NCBI GenBank assembly: GCA_963921335.3
Contig: CAWUFC020000002.1
Span: 1,736,001-1,800,000, forward strand
DNA from: CAWUFC02 sp963921335
GTDB lineage: Bacteria; Pseudomonadota; Gammaproteobacteria; Pseudomonadales; Halieaceae
DNA: 64,000 nt
Direction: 5' to 3'
Of this stretch, positions 49,449 through 58,321 are shown piece after piece. How positions within the stretch are numbered: position 1 is the stretch's first letter; each line of letters begins with the position of its first letter. The notes below the pieces were generated by a model that saw only the letters and a list, made by a program, of their open reading frames with translations, was not told where the DNA came from and did no database searches. The position numbers and the translations under genes are program-made.

Positions 49449-50342
49449 GTGGCAAAGTCGACCCTGGAACAATGGCGCATGCTGAAAGCGGTGGTGGACC
49501 AGGGCGGGTTTGCCCAGGCATCCGCCGCCGTGCATAAAAGCCAGTCGAGCATCAATCACGCGGTGCATAAACTGGAACAACAGCTGGGTGTCAGGCTGTT
49601 GGAGGTGAAGGGACGTAAGGCCCACCTGACGGAGTCTGGTGAGCTGTTGCTGCGCCGGGCCTCCCAGGTCCTGGATCAGGCCGAGGCACTGGAATCCCTG
49701 GCCGACGGACTGGGGCAGGGCGAAGAAGCAGAGATACGACTCGCTGTGGATGCCATTTTCCCGGTGGAGTGTCTCAGCATGTGCATCGATGAACTGGCAC
49801 GGGATTACCCCAATACAAGGGTGCAACTCCATGAAACCGTGCTCAGTGGCGGGGATGAAAAACTACTGGCAGGGGAAGTGGATCTGCTGCTGGCGGGAGA
49901 GGCACCGGCGGGTTTCCTGGGGGAATATCTGGGGCAGGTCGATTTCCTGGCAGTGAGCCATCCGGATCACGCCCTGCAGCAAGTCGGCCCGATCAATCTT
50001 CAGGATCTTGCGAATCATCGCCAGATCGTGGTGCGGGATTCAGCCAAACAGCAAGACAAGGATTCCGGCTGGCTGGAAGCAGAGCAACGCTGGACGGTCT
50101 CTAACATGAGTACCTCTATCGATATGATTAGCCGTGGACTCGGTTTCGCGTGGCTACCGTTGACCCGAATCAGTGAGCATCTGCGCATGGGGCAGCTGAA
50201 GCCGCTGCCGCTGGAGGAAGGTCTGCGGCGCAGTACCGGCCTTTATCTGATGCTTGCGGACAGTGACCAGGCCGGCCCCGCATGCCGACAGCTGTCTCAG
50301 GCCCTGGCAGGCCGTTTTGCCCAGTTTGAGCCAGCGCTGTGA
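49449..50342 (+). CDS. LysR-family transcriptional regulator
   Basis: 297 residues, GTG start with AGGAG 6-7 nt upstream. Winged helix-turn-helix at residues 1-60 (LEQWRMLKAVVDQGGFAQAS, KSQSSINHAVHKLEQQLGVRLL), then a periplasmic-binding-like effector domain (IRLAVDAIFPVECLSMCIDEL, GGDEKLLAGEVDLLLAGEAP). Divergent from pirin; box-like sequences lie in its own promoter and in front of the yqjG-like gene, so it probably controls pirin, itself and yqjG, comparable to the YhaJ-YhaK-YqjG association in E. coli. Confidence 0.88.
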   Translation: MAKSTLEQWRMLKAVVDQGGFAQASAAVHKSQSSINHAVHKLEQQLGVRLLEVKGRKAHLTESGELLLRRASQVLDQAEALESLADGLGQGEEAEIRLAVDAIFPVECLSMCIDELARDYPNTRVQLHETVLSGGDEKLLAGEVDLLLAGEAPAGFLGEYLGQVDFLAVSHPDHALQQVGPINLQDLANHRQIVVRDSAKQQDKDSGWLEAEQRWTVSNMSTSIDMISRGLGFAWLPLTRISEHLRMGQLKPLPLEEGLRRSTGLYLMLADSDQAGPACRQLSQALAGRFAQFEPAL

Positions 50343-50369
50343 ATATATTCTATTTTTTCGAATATATTC
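50341..50369. repeat. Repeated palindromic decamer with LysR-type box 2
   Basis: GAATATATTC occurs at 50341-50350 and again at 50360-50369. Box 2, TTCTATTTTTTCGAATATA (50348-50366), spans the interval. It sits 78 bp upstream of the yqjG-like ATG. Confidence 0.55.
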
Positions 50370-50446
50370 ATCAATATTTAGTGATTTTTATCGATTAAAT
50401 CGCAGTCTACCATGTTCTCCAGTCATCAATTACAGGAGAAATCACC

Positions 50447-51409
50447 ATGGGATTACTGGTTAATGGAGAGTGGAAGGACGAGTGGTACAACACCGCCGAC
50501 AACGACGGTGAGTTTATCCGCGAAGATGCGCAGTTCAGGAATACCATCAGCACTGAGGGTGAATTCAAACCTGAACCAGGTCGCTATCACCTTTATGTGT
50601 CACTGGCTTGTCCCTGGGCCCACCGCACTCTGATTTTTCGCTCGCTGAAGCAGCTGGAAGATTTGATCGATGTGTCTGTCGTTAGCCCGCTGATGGCTGG
50701 GAACGGCTGGACTTACAACCAGGCTGAGGGCAGTAGCGGCGATTCGGTGAATGGCGTGGACTACCACCACCAGCTCTACACCCTGAGCCAACCGGGCTAC
50801 AGTGGACGGGTGACGGTTCCAGTACTGTGGGATAAGCAAACCGGGCAAATCGTTAACAATGAATCATCCGAGATCATTCGTATCTTCAACAGTGCTTTCA
50901 ACGAACTCACCGGCAACCAAGACGACTATTACCCGCTGGAGCTGCGTGAGCGCATTGATGTCATGAACCAGCGCGTGTATGACACCGTGAACAACGGCGT
51001 TTACAGGGCAGGGTTCGCTACTAGTCAGGCCGCTTATGAGCGCGCCTATGAGGCTCTGTTTGCCATGTTGGACGAACTGGATCAGCTTCTCGGTAGCCAG
51101 CGCTACCTCATGGGCGACCGTATTACCGAGGCAGACTGGCGGCTATTTACTACCCTGATTCGCTTTGACGCGGTCTATCACGGACACTTCAAATGCAATC
51201 GCCAGAGGCTGGAAGATTATCAGCATCTGCCTGGCTACATTCGTGAACTGTATCAATGGCCTGGCATCGCCGAGACGGTCAATTTTGCGCATATCAAAGA
51301 GCACTACTATGCCTCTCACCGCAATATTAACCCGACCGGAGTTGTGCCGGCGGGGCCGGATATCGACTATCTCAGCTCCCATCAACGAGATCGTCAGCTG
51401 GCAGCCTAA
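50447..51409 (+). CDS. yqjG: Glutathionyl-hydroquinone reductase (YqjG/Xi-class glutathione S-transferase)
   Basis: 320 residues with the Xi-class signature CPWAHRTLI (Cys55), VSPLMAGNGWTY, PVLWDKQTGQIVNNESSEIIRI, and the C-terminal RITEADWRLFTTLIRFDAVYHGHFKCN. It reduces glutathionyl-hydroquinones with glutathione, recycling quinone adducts, and so protects against oxidised aromatic compounds. RBS AGGAGAA before ATG. Preceded by LysR-type box 2. The end overlaps the convergent M20 peptidase by 4 bp. Confidence 0.92.
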   Translation: MGLLVNGEWKDEWYNTADNDGEFIREDAQFRNTISTEGEFKPEPGRYHLYVSLACPWAHRTLIFRSLKQLEDLIDVSVVSPLMAGNGWTYNQAEGSSGDSVNGVDYHHQLYTLSQPGYSGRVTVPVLWDKQTGQIVNNESSEIIRIFNSAFNELTGNQDDYYPLELRERIDVMNQRVYDTVNNGVYRAGFATSQAAYERAYEALFAMLDELDQLLGSQRYLMGDRITEADWRLFTTLIRFDAVYHGHFKCNRQRLEDYQHLPGYIRELYQWPGIAETVNFAHIKEHYYASHRNINPTGVVPAGPDIDYLSSHQRDRQLAA

Positions 51410-52800
51410 GGGTTGCCGGCCCGGCGCAGAATATTGCGGGCGATCTCTATCAGGCCGAGATAACTGTCGACGCGAATCTTCTCATCAGTGCCATGGACAC
51501 CGGCGGTGTCCTCGACTCGCACGGTGTGCCCGTGAAATCGGTAATGGTTGTCGGCCAGCTCCAGGTAATGGCGCACGTCAGTTGTTGCAGGCAGCATGAA
51601 TGGCAGCGCTACTGCTTCGGGGTAGAGCTCCAGCACTGCATTTTCAATCAGCGTATATCCGCCCCCGCTCATGGCCGCCACCGGTACACCAGCAGGGGAA
51701 CGCCGGGCGACACTCACCTCGATAGCCGGGTCATCGACCAGCTCGACGACCCGGTCAATCACTGACTGCTCCGTCTCTCCGGGCAAAATACGAAAGTTGA
51801 TCTGCGCCTCGGCGGACTGCGGCACCACGTTGTCTTTCACACCTGCGTTAAAAATGGTTACCGCCGTTGAGGTGCGCACAAACGAACCGGTCTGTGCACT
51901 CTGCCCCATTCCCCATGCGATCAATCCATCGGTCAGCCACAAATTTCCCAACAGCAGGCTGGCCGGAAAACCCAGTTCCTCGCCGGTGCGTTCCAGCGAG
52001 GTACGCATGGGCTCAACCAGTTTCACGGGGAAGGGGTTGTCCTCCACGCGCTTCACCGCCTCTCCGAGGCGCACAATCGTGCTGCGCGGCGGCGGCATCG
52101 AAGAGTGCCCGCCAGGTCCGGTCGCGACCAGGCGAAGCGTAAGAAACTGTTTTTCTGCCACGCCGATGTTGGCGACGAAACGATCGGGCAACATGGGATA
52201 GTTCTCGATGATGAAACCGCCTTCATCAAGCATCCATTCAAAATAGAGCCCGCGCTCTTTCAGCGTTGCTGCAATCTTTCCGGCACCGTTGCTGCCACCA
52301 ATTTCCTCATCGTGCCCAAAACCAAAGTACATTGAACGTTCTGGTTCATAGCCCTGGGCCAGCAGGGATTCGGCTGCTTCCAACAAACCCATGACACCCA
52401 GCTTGTCATCAAGGGTGCCTCGGCCGTATATCACACCGTTTTCGATCACACCGGCGAAGGCTGGGTGCGTCCAGTCTCCATCGGTACCGGGCTCAACCGG
52501 CACCACATCGGTATGCGCTGTGAACAACACCGGCTGCATTGCAGGATCACTGCCGGGCCAGTGAATCAGGTAGCTGTACTGGTTGATGTACTCAACCGTG
52601 AGGCGCTCATGCACCAGCGGATAAGCATTCCTTATGAAACTCTGCAGCCCAAGATGTGCTGCTTCGTTGACCCCAAGACCTGAATCCTCTGGATGGCTGA
52701 CGGTCTCAAACCGGACCGCCTTTGCCAGGCGCTCCGCGGCATCCTCCGCAACAGCAACCTGGGCGGTCAGAATCATGGCCGCCAGGAGTAGCAAACGCAT
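51406..52800 (-). CDS. M20 family metallopeptidase, exported
   Basis: 464 residues from ATG 52800; signal peptide MRLLLLAAMILTAQVAVA. Zinc-site motifs: FTAHTDVVPVEP (H-x-D), YGRGTLDDKLGVMG (bridging Asp), GHDEEIGGSNGA (Glu-Glu), and the final His in GVHGTDEKI. Similar to the carboxypeptidase PM20D1/CPG70-like group that hydrolyses peptides or N-acyl amino acids. It acts in the periplasm. The gene is last in a minus-strand run following PPOX. Confidence 0.88.
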   Translation of the reverse strand: MRLLLLAAMILTAQVAVAEDAAERLAKAVRFETVSHPEDSGLGVNEAAHLGLQSFIRNAYPLVHERLTVEYINQYSYLIHWPGSDPAMQPVLFTAHTDVVPVEPGTDGDWTHPAFAGVIENGVIYGRGTLDDKLGVMGLLEAAESLLAQGYEPERSMYFGFGHDEEIGGSNGAGKIAATLKERGLYFEWMLDEGGFIIENYPMLPDRFVANIGVAEKQFLTLRLVATGPGGHSSMPPPRSTIVRLGEAVKRVEDNPFPVKLVEPMRTSLERTGEELGFPASLLLGNLWLTDGLIAWGMGQSAQTGSFVRTSTAVTIFNAGVKDNVVPQSAEAQINFRILPGETEQSVIDRVVELVDDPAIEVSVARRSPAGVPVAAMSGGGYTLIENAVLELYPEAVALPFMLPATTDVRHYLELADNHYRFHGHTVRVEDTAGVHGTDEKIRVDSYLGLIEIARNILRRAGNP

Positions 52801-52817
52801 AGATAAGAGTTCCTGTA

Positions 52818-53267
52818 CTAGCCGCGCCAAACGCGTTTGTTCATCGTGCCGAACATTTCAGACAACTCGACACGGGTAGGCGTGATCTTCACGCAAACAA
52901 ACTCTTCAGAGCCGGCACCCTCAGGCCAGAAATCCGCAAGGTCGTAGTCCATAACATTCCAGACATGATCCTTGGTGGCCTGGTCATCAAGCACCTCGGC
53001 GTTGCCGCGCACCATCACATGCACAAACTCAGGCTCAGACACCTGGTACTGTATGTCCACCTTGCCGTTGGCTTTGATCTGCGCAGCCTTAGGGGTCGAA
53101 GCGCCAGTGGCAAACCAGAGCACGTCGCCCTCCCAGGTGGGGTGAACCAGACGCACCCGTGCCTCGCCCTGATATTCGTTGGCGACCGCCGCCCAGATCG
53201 CCTTGCGGCAGGCTGCATCCACATCTGCAAAAAACTGGTCTTTGTCGCTATCAGAAACTGCTGTCAT
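52818..53267 (-). CDS. Pyridoxamine 5'-phosphate oxidase-like flavin-binding protein
   Basis: 149 residues with the split-barrel FMN fold: ACRKAIWAAVANEYQGEARVR, WFATGASTPKAAQIKANGKVD, VHVMVRGNAEVLDDQATKDHV. Such small members bind FMN, F420 or heme and often reduce quinones or other conjugated molecules; true PNPOx is longer. RBS GGAGAATAAC upstream. Between the sulfotransferase-like and M20 genes with short gaps. Confidence 0.8.
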   Translation of the reverse strand: MTAVSDSDKDQFFADVDAACRKAIWAAVANEYQGEARVRLVHPTWEGDVLWFATGASTPKAAQIKANGKVDIQYQVSEPEFVHVMVRGNAEVLDDQATKDHVWNVMDYDLADFWPEGAGSEEFVCVKITPTRVELSEMFGTMNKRVWRG

Positions 53268-53281
53268 AGTTATTCTCCTTT

Positions 53282-54688
53282 TCAGTCGTTGTCGCTTAAT
53301 AGTTCATAGCCAATGCTTTCAAGTCCATAGGCCAATTCCCGATCATCTTCAGATTGCTCATAGGTGCGCGGACTAATCGGCCGCAAATGATTGAGCAATA
53401 TGTCGAGGGTTTGATGAGGTGCCAGACTCTCCAGATCAAATAATAGACCGGAATGCTGGTGAGTAAGAGCGTGCGCACCCAGATCGTGACCATTGATACG
53501 CACCTGGGTGCGCTCGTTGCTGCCGTAATAGCGCCCCTTCAGGTACAAGCGCAACTGCCTGTGGCTCGGTAAGAGCGATCGGAAAGGGAGCCGCAAACGC
53601 AGGGCAGACTCATCGCCAGCACTCCAGTGTCCCCAGCTCTCAGGCAGCTGCCATCCGCTTATCAGCTGTGCACCGGATGCCATCGCCGAGCCGCTCAACA
53701 GAGGACCGCGATGCACAGGTTGCTGGGCCAGCGCAATCAATTCCTCTTCCCGGGCTTGCGCGGCTGCCTCGATGTCGGCCCAACTGTCCTGCAGCCAGCA
53801 ATCCCTCTGAACCCTGACTGTTTGCACGTCGCTATTTAGATACTGCTGGGCCAGAGCGGCATTGCTGCGGCGATAGTGGTGGCGGATCGCATCAACCGCC
53901 GGGGCAGAGAGAAAGTAGCGATGGCCCGGACCATGCTCAGCAATCCAGGACTGGGCCGCATCTATTCTTGCCAGTAGCTGTTCCTGAGACACACCGTCGC
54001 GCTGCCACTGATTGATCAGCAGGGCAGCCTCAACATCCAGACTGGCATTGGCCACACGGCCGAGACGGATGAAACTGCTATCGATAGCCAGGCCCAGTTG
54101 ATGCATGAAGTCACTGACCACATCGCCCTCGTATAACAGTTCGCGATCGAAAATACGCACAACCATGTCGGAACCATTCAGGCTTTCATGCCAGCGCCGA
54201 ACCAGTTTAAGGTAGTTGCGATAGGGATGCTTGCGGGCCCGCCGCGAACGCAGCCACTCCATAATGCCACGCGGGGATTCGAAAGCGCTCAAGGGTATCT
54301 TGTGACTTAGCTGTTTAAGCTGCTGCAGGTAGCCGGTCTGAACAATATCAGCCTGCTCACGGAGATAGACCAGCACGGTAAAGTCGGCCGGCGATAACAG
54401 GGCTTGCAGCCGCTCAATACGCTGGCGACTAAACAGGCTCATACCTTCCCAACTAATCACCGCCAGGCGGTGACGCTGGGCACGCGCACTCAGCAACTCA
54501 TCTGCAAGCGCCTGAAGGCCCTGCTCACTATCTTCTTCAAACAATGCAGCGTGGCCGTTGTTGTCACCCAGCCCCTGCTCAGGCAGATAAACCTGACGCT
54601 CAAGCAACCATTCACGATTCATCCAGAGGTGTTGCTGGATCGCGGTGCTACCAGCTTTATCGGTGCCGATATGGAACAGGATTCGCAT
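53282..54688 (-). CDS. Sulfotransferase-like protein with C-terminal beta domain
   Basis: 468 residues. N-terminal PAPS-type loop in FHIGTDKAGSTAIQQHLWM, then ISWEGMSLFSRQRIERLQALL and VLVYLREQADIVQTGYLQQL. Strong similarity to the second half of the 802-residue protein at 37660-40068, including the order of elements and the end domain (LRLYLKGRYYGSNERTQVRI). Probably modifies a surface glycan or lipid by sulfation or a related transfer. It starts 3 bp after the retropepsin-like gene. Confidence 0.7.
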   Translation of the reverse strand: MRILFHIGTDKAGSTAIQQHLWMNREWLLERQVYLPEQGLGDNNGHAALFEEDSEQGLQALADELLSARAQRHRLAVISWEGMSLFSRQRIERLQALLSPADFTVLVYLREQADIVQTGYLQQLKQLSHKIPLSAFESPRGIMEWLRSRRARKHPYRNYLKLVRRWHESLNGSDMVVRIFDRELLYEGDVVSDFMHQLGLAIDSSFIRLGRVANASLDVEAALLINQWQRDGVSQEQLLARIDAAQSWIAEHGPGHRYFLSAPAVDAIRHHYRRSNAALAQQYLNSDVQTVRVQRDCWLQDSWADIEAAAQAREEELIALAQQPVHRGPLLSGSAMASGAQLISGWQLPESWGHWSAGDESALRLRLPFRSLLPSHRQLRLYLKGRYYGSNERTQVRINGHDLGAHALTHQHSGLLFDLESLAPHQTLDILLNHLRPISPRTYEQSEDDRELAYGLESIGYELLSDND

Positions 54689-54691
54689 GCT

Positions 54692-55228
54692 TCAGGGCCG
54701 AATAATCAGTGTATCGCCGCGCTGTGACAGTTCAAGGTCGCGTAGAAAGGACATGCCCAGCAACACACCCTCTCCGGGCATGTCCGGGACAATGGATGCA
54801 GCCACCCCGGTTCGCCGGATGGGACCCAGTTGCACTGAATCGAGCTCTACCAGCCAGGTTCGCACAATGCCGGCGGCGGTATGGCTCCTCGCGGGAATGC
54901 CACCTTCCAGCCCGAGTCGATTGGCTACGGCTGCGGACAGAGCCACATAAGTTGCGCCCGTGTCGACCAGAAACTCAACCTCCTGCCCATTGATTAATCC
55001 AGTCGCCAGATAATGTCCTTGCCGATTTCGCTGCAGCAAGACCTCTCTTTCGCCATTCGCACCCACAACCAGAGACAAATCCTGATTTGGATTGCGCTGG
55101 CGGTCTAGAAAACCCGAGAAATACAGGGTCAACATGACCAGCACCGTCACCCAGAACAAGGCGAACATCCAGGGACCAAATTTGTTAGCCGATTGATTAA
55201 TCCGGGATATCCTCACCAAAGAGATCAC
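54692..55228 (-). CDS. Retropepsin-like aspartic protease, membrane-anchored
   Basis: 178 residues. One membrane helix (MFALFWVTVLVMLTLYFSGFL) followed by a single retropepsin-like domain with the catalytic EFLVDTGATYVALS and a later hydrophobic-hydrophobic-G motif (VLLGMSFLRDLELS), as in TIGR02281 family clan AA proteases that dimerise to form the active site. The start overlaps the PPK2 gene by 32 bp; GTG 55216 or ATG 55168 are other choices. Confidence 0.85.
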   Translation of the reverse strand: MISLVRISRINQSANKFGPWMFALFWVTVLVMLTLYFSGFLDRQRNPNQDLSLVVGANGEREVLLQRNRQGHYLATGLINGQEVEFLVDTGATYVALSAAVANRLGLEGGIPARSHTAAGIVRTWLVELDSVQLGPIRRTGVAASIVPDMPGEGVLLGMSFLRDLELSQRGDTLIIRP

Positions 55229-55991
55229 GCGCGCGCTGCAGCAGGTCCGGATTCAGGTGCTGGCCGTAACGTGGTGTTTTTTCAGCCAGCATGGCTACCA
55301 GCCACTGCAAGACCGCCACCCGGGCCGAGTGCTTGTTGTCTGCTGGAATAACAAACCAGGGAGCGTGCTCCGAATTGGTTTCAGCCAGCATGTCATTCCA
55401 GGCATCCGTATACGCATCAAAGCGCTCATGGGCATCCAGATCTGCATCAGTAATCTTCCAGCGCTTTTCAGGTTTGCGCATACGCTCCAACAACCTGGCC
55501 TTCTGCTCGGCCGGACTGAGATGTAAAAAGAACTTCAGCATCAACACGCCGTCGTCCACCAGCCACTTTTCCAACTGGTTTATTTCATCGTAGGCGCGGC
55601 GCCAGGTGGTCTCGGGAATCAGCTCCTCGACTCTTTCCACCAGCACGCGCCCATACCAGGAGCGATCAAATATCGCGATCTCGCCTGCTTTCGGAAAGCG
55701 TCGCCAAAATCGCTGAAGGTAATGCCGCGACAGATCATCCTGGCTGGGCGGACCGACTGGGTATACCCGATAGCCCCTGGGATCAAGCCTCTGCGTCAGC
55801 CGTTTAATGGCACCACCTTTGCCACCCGCATCCGCACCTTCAAACACCAGCACCACGCGATGCCCATGTTTGAAAATGGATTGCTGATAGCGCAGCAACT
55901 CGGTTTGCAACTCTTCCAACTGCTGCTCGCTATCGCCGCGGGACATATCTTCCCACGTGGCGATATCGCGTAGATCAGCGTTCTCAATCAT
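55197..55991 (-). CDS. ppk2: Polyphosphate kinase 2 family protein
   Basis: 264 residues. Walker A in FEGADAGGKGGAIKRL, second motif RFWRRFPKAGEIAIFDRSWYGR, and lid region FLHLSPAEQKARLLERMRKPEKRWKIT are those of class I PPK2, which transfers phosphate between polyphosphate and nucleoside diphosphates. Overlaps the SixA gene by 8 bp and the protease gene by 32 bp, indicating a coupled operon. Confidence 0.92.
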   Translation of the reverse strand: MIENADLRDIATWEDMSRGDSEQQLEELQTELLRYQQSIFKHGHRVVLVFEGADAGGKGGAIKRLTQRLDPRGYRVYPVGPPSQDDLSRHYLQRFWRRFPKAGEIAIFDRSWYGRVLVERVEELIPETTWRRAYDEINQLEKWLVDDGVLMLKFFLHLSPAEQKARLLERMRKPEKRWKITDADLDAHERFDAYTDAWNDMLAETNSEHAPWFVIPADNKHSARVAVLQWLVAMLAEKTPRYGQHLNPDLLQRARDLFGEDIPD

Positions 55992-56481
55992 GCTCCAGAT
56001 CCTTCGGAAACAATGTACGCACCAGACCTGCGCAGCCCCTGGTTAGCTTTGACCATTTCTCCAGCGAGAGCTGCATCTCGACAAAACCCGCCGTGGGAAG
56101 GTTGTCGATTTCGTGCCGGCCACAGCACCAATTTGCAAGATCGGTAAACGCGGGATTATGACCAATAAGAAACAAATCCCCGCCTCCGGACTGTGCCTGC
56201 AGCCAGACTACCAGCTCGCGGGCGGAAAAGGTGTAGATTGATTCGTCGGTCACCTCCCCGCTGTGCCCGAGTTCGGGCCAGGTCTCTCGAAGCCCGGACA
56301 AGGTCATCTGGGCTCGCCTTGCGGGACTAACATACACAGTCGGCACGTCTATCGAACCACGAAGAGCCCTGCCCATAGCGGGCGCAGCTTTAAGGCCACG
56401 CTTATTCAGTGGCCGCTGGCGATCTGAGAGCTGCGGATCACTCCAGTCGGACTTGGCATGTCGTAGCAAGCGAAGGTACAT
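55984..56481 (-). CDS. sixA: Phosphohistidine phosphatase SixA
   Basis: 165 residues from ATG 56481. RHG active-site motif LLRHAKSDWSD near the N terminus, RPLNKRGLKAAPAMGRAL, and the second His in LIGHNPAFTDLANW. SixA-type enzymes dephosphorylate phosphohistidine in phosphorelay proteins such as NPr/HPt domains. First gene of the SixA-PPK2-protease-sulfotransferase-PPOX-M20 run. Confidence 0.9.
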   Translation of the reverse strand: MYLRLLRHAKSDWSDPQLSDRQRPLNKRGLKAAPAMGRALRGSIDVPTVYVSPARRAQMTLSGLRETWPELGHSGEVTDESIYTFSARELVVWLQAQSGGGDLFLIGHNPAFTDLANWCCGRHEIDNLPTAGFVEMQLSLEKWSKLTRGCAGLVRTLFPKDLEHD

Positions 56482-56593
56482 CAATCCAGCTGTTCCTGAG
56501 CATCACACTGTGGGTGATGCATGGCGGGACCTCTACTGTCTGTCACATTGATCACAGTAGTATAGTTGGCCTGCTATCAAGACGGACTGATAC

Positions 56594-57232
56594 ATGACAC
56601 TGCAGCAGCAGCTAGACCAGCTCACTTCCAGATCCTGGTATCGATTCCCTCCCGAGGGCGTACCCGCAGATTTTCGTTCAGCAGCGGTGCTCATCCTGCT
56701 CTGGGAGGAAGGCGGCACGACGCATACGCTACTCACGCGAAGAGCGGAACACCTGCGCACTTTTGCCGGTCAAATGTGTTTCCCCGGCGGGCGACTGGAT
56801 GAGGGAGAGAGTTTCGAAAGGGCAGCCCTGCGGGAGACTCATGAGGAAGTGGGTATCGCACCCGAGCTCGTGCAAGTGGTTGGAAGGTTGGACGATGCCT
56901 GGAGCGGTGGGCGCTATTTGATGGCGCCTTACGTGGGCTACCTGAGCTCACCACCGGTCACTGTCGCCAACGAGAAGGTGGCGCGCATTGTTCACCTGCC
57001 ACTGGATGAATCCCTTGAGGCGGAACACGTCGAGGTCACCGCCAATGGCGTCACTTATAAAGAGCAGCGCATCCGCGCAGATTCAGAGTGGGTCACCGGA
57101 CTCACCGCCGATCTGCTCATGGAAACGATAGAGTTCCTGGGTAACCATAACCAGCAGCGGGGTAAAACCCGCTATCACTACCTGCTGGAATATGAAGCGG
57201 CGCGACTCAGACCTGACCCAGAATCATCCTGA
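56594..57232 (+). CDS. NUDIX hydrolase, CoA diphosphatase (NudL)-like
   Basis: 212 residues. NUDIX box GGRLDEGESFERAALRETHEEVGI fits G-x5-E-x7-R-E-U-x-E-E-x-G-U, and the preceding LRTFAGQMCFPGG matches the CoA pyrophosphatase (YeaB/NudL) extension L-L-T-x-R...H-x-G-Q-x-x-F-P-G-G with a Thr/Phe variant. Hydrolyses CoA or a related nucleoside diphosphate. Its 3' end overlaps the convergent DsbA-family gene by 26 bp. Confidence 0.85.
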   Translation: MTLQQQLDQLTSRSWYRFPPEGVPADFRSAAVLILLWEEGGTTHTLLTRRAEHLRTFAGQMCFPGGRLDEGESFERAALRETHEEVGIAPELVQVVGRLDDAWSGGRYLMAPYVGYLSSPPVTVANEKVARIVHLPLDESLEAEHVEVTANGVTYKEQRIRADSEWVTGLTADLLMETIEFLGNHNQQRGKTRYHYLLEYEAARLRPDPESS

Positions 57233-57822
57233 ATACCGCGACAGGCTGAGCCCCCTGAATGATTTCTCCATCTTCCAGGCGAAACAGGGGAACACCGCGA
57301 ATACCGGCATTCAGGCAATACTCCAGCCCTTCATGCACTTCATCGCGATAGGCGTTGGATGTGAGCATATCCAGAACATGCTGCTGTTCCAGACCAACCT
57401 CGGCACCGATCGCAGCCAGTTCGGTGGGCGAGCCAATGTCCCTGCCCTGCTCAAATCCGGCGGACATTAAGGCTTCAACCAGCTGATGCTGCACGCCTTT
57501 CTCTCCCGCATATTCCACCAGCCGGTGTGAGTGAAACGTGTTTGGTATGGTCTTGCGGGCGCGAAAATCAAATTCAATCCCTGCCTCACGACCCACTTCG
57601 GCGATGCGTTTAAAGCCTTCACCACCGCGAGATTCACCAAAACGGGCTTTCATGAACGCTTCACGATCCACACCTTCCATGGGTATTTGCGGATACAGCT
57701 GATAAGGTCGCCAGTGAATATCAAAATCGGTGCGCCCCAGTTCAGCCAGGGCCAGATCAAGGTGTTTCTTGCCGATAAAGCACCAGGGGGCAGATATTGT
57801 CAGAATAGATATCGAGACGCAC
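57207..57822 (-). CDS. DsbA-family (FrnE-like) oxidoreductase, frameshifted near the N terminus
   Basis: From GTG 57822 the first codons read VRLDIYSDNICP, the usual FrnE/2-hydroxychromene-2-carboxylate isomerase-like start. The frame then breaks in a run of five G (C on the coding strand) at 57786-57790 and the rest continues as WCFIGKKHLDLALAELG in another frame. Removing one base restores CPWC, the thioredoxin-type active site. The remainder (NTFHSHRLVEYAGEKG, GIRGVPLFRLEDGEIIQGAQP) is intact, so this is a single-base error or recent lesion. Uncorrected, the longest frame starts at GTG 57833 and lacks the first Cys. A disulfide oxidoreductase or glutathione-dependent isomerase. Confidence 0.8.
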
Positions 57823-57895
57823 GGACTGGCCACTTGTGAGAATTATGGGGCTATACTACAGGACAGGCGGCTTGTCCGAGAAGGGAGATCAATCG

Positions 57896-58297
57896 ATGCT
57901 CAAGTCAGTAGAATTAAAAGACTACATGATGTCCAACCCCATCACGGTGCGGGCTGATGACAGTATGAATACGGCCATCAAACTCATACTGGAGCACAAG
58001 ATCTCCGGCGTCTGCGTCACAGACGAAAATGATCACCTGGTAGGTATTCTGTCTGAGATGGACTGCCTGCGTGCGATTCTTAGCGCCACTTACAACAAAA
58101 CCAGTATCGGCTTCGTGCATGAGTTTATGGCCGACGACAAACTAGTGGTCGCTCACCCCCAGGAAGCCATCATCGATGTTGCACAGGATATGCTCTCCAA
58201 GAACAAACGCCGCCGCCCAGTGATGAAAGACGGCAAGCTGGTAGGACAGATCACGTGCCGTCAACTGCTTAGCGCAGTTATGGGTTTCAGCTCCTAG
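57896..58297 (+). CDS. Two-CBS-domain protein
   Basis: 133 residues from ATG 57896 (RBS AAGGGAGA). Two CBS repeats, ITVRADDSMNTAIKLILEHK / GVCVTDENDHLVGILSEMDC and LVVAHPQEAIIDVAQDMLS / RRRPVMKDGKLVGQITCRQL. Such pairs bind adenine nucleotides and act as energy sensors for partner proteins. Stand-alone; the AraC regulator follows 24 bp later. Confidence 0.88.
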   Translation: MLKSVELKDYMMSNPITVRADDSMNTAIKLILEHKISGVCVTDENDHLVGILSEMDCLRAILSATYNKTSIGFVHEFMADDKLVVAHPQEAIIDVAQDMLSKNKRRRPVMKDGKLVGQITCRQLLSAVMGFSS

Positions 58298-58321
58298 CTA
58301 CCTTTTCCAGCGAACAGCTCA

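Noticed and set aside
50341..50369. Terminator of the LysR gene
   Set aside because: The paired decamers are AT-only with a long loop and no downstream T-run; the match to the LysR-type box explains them better.
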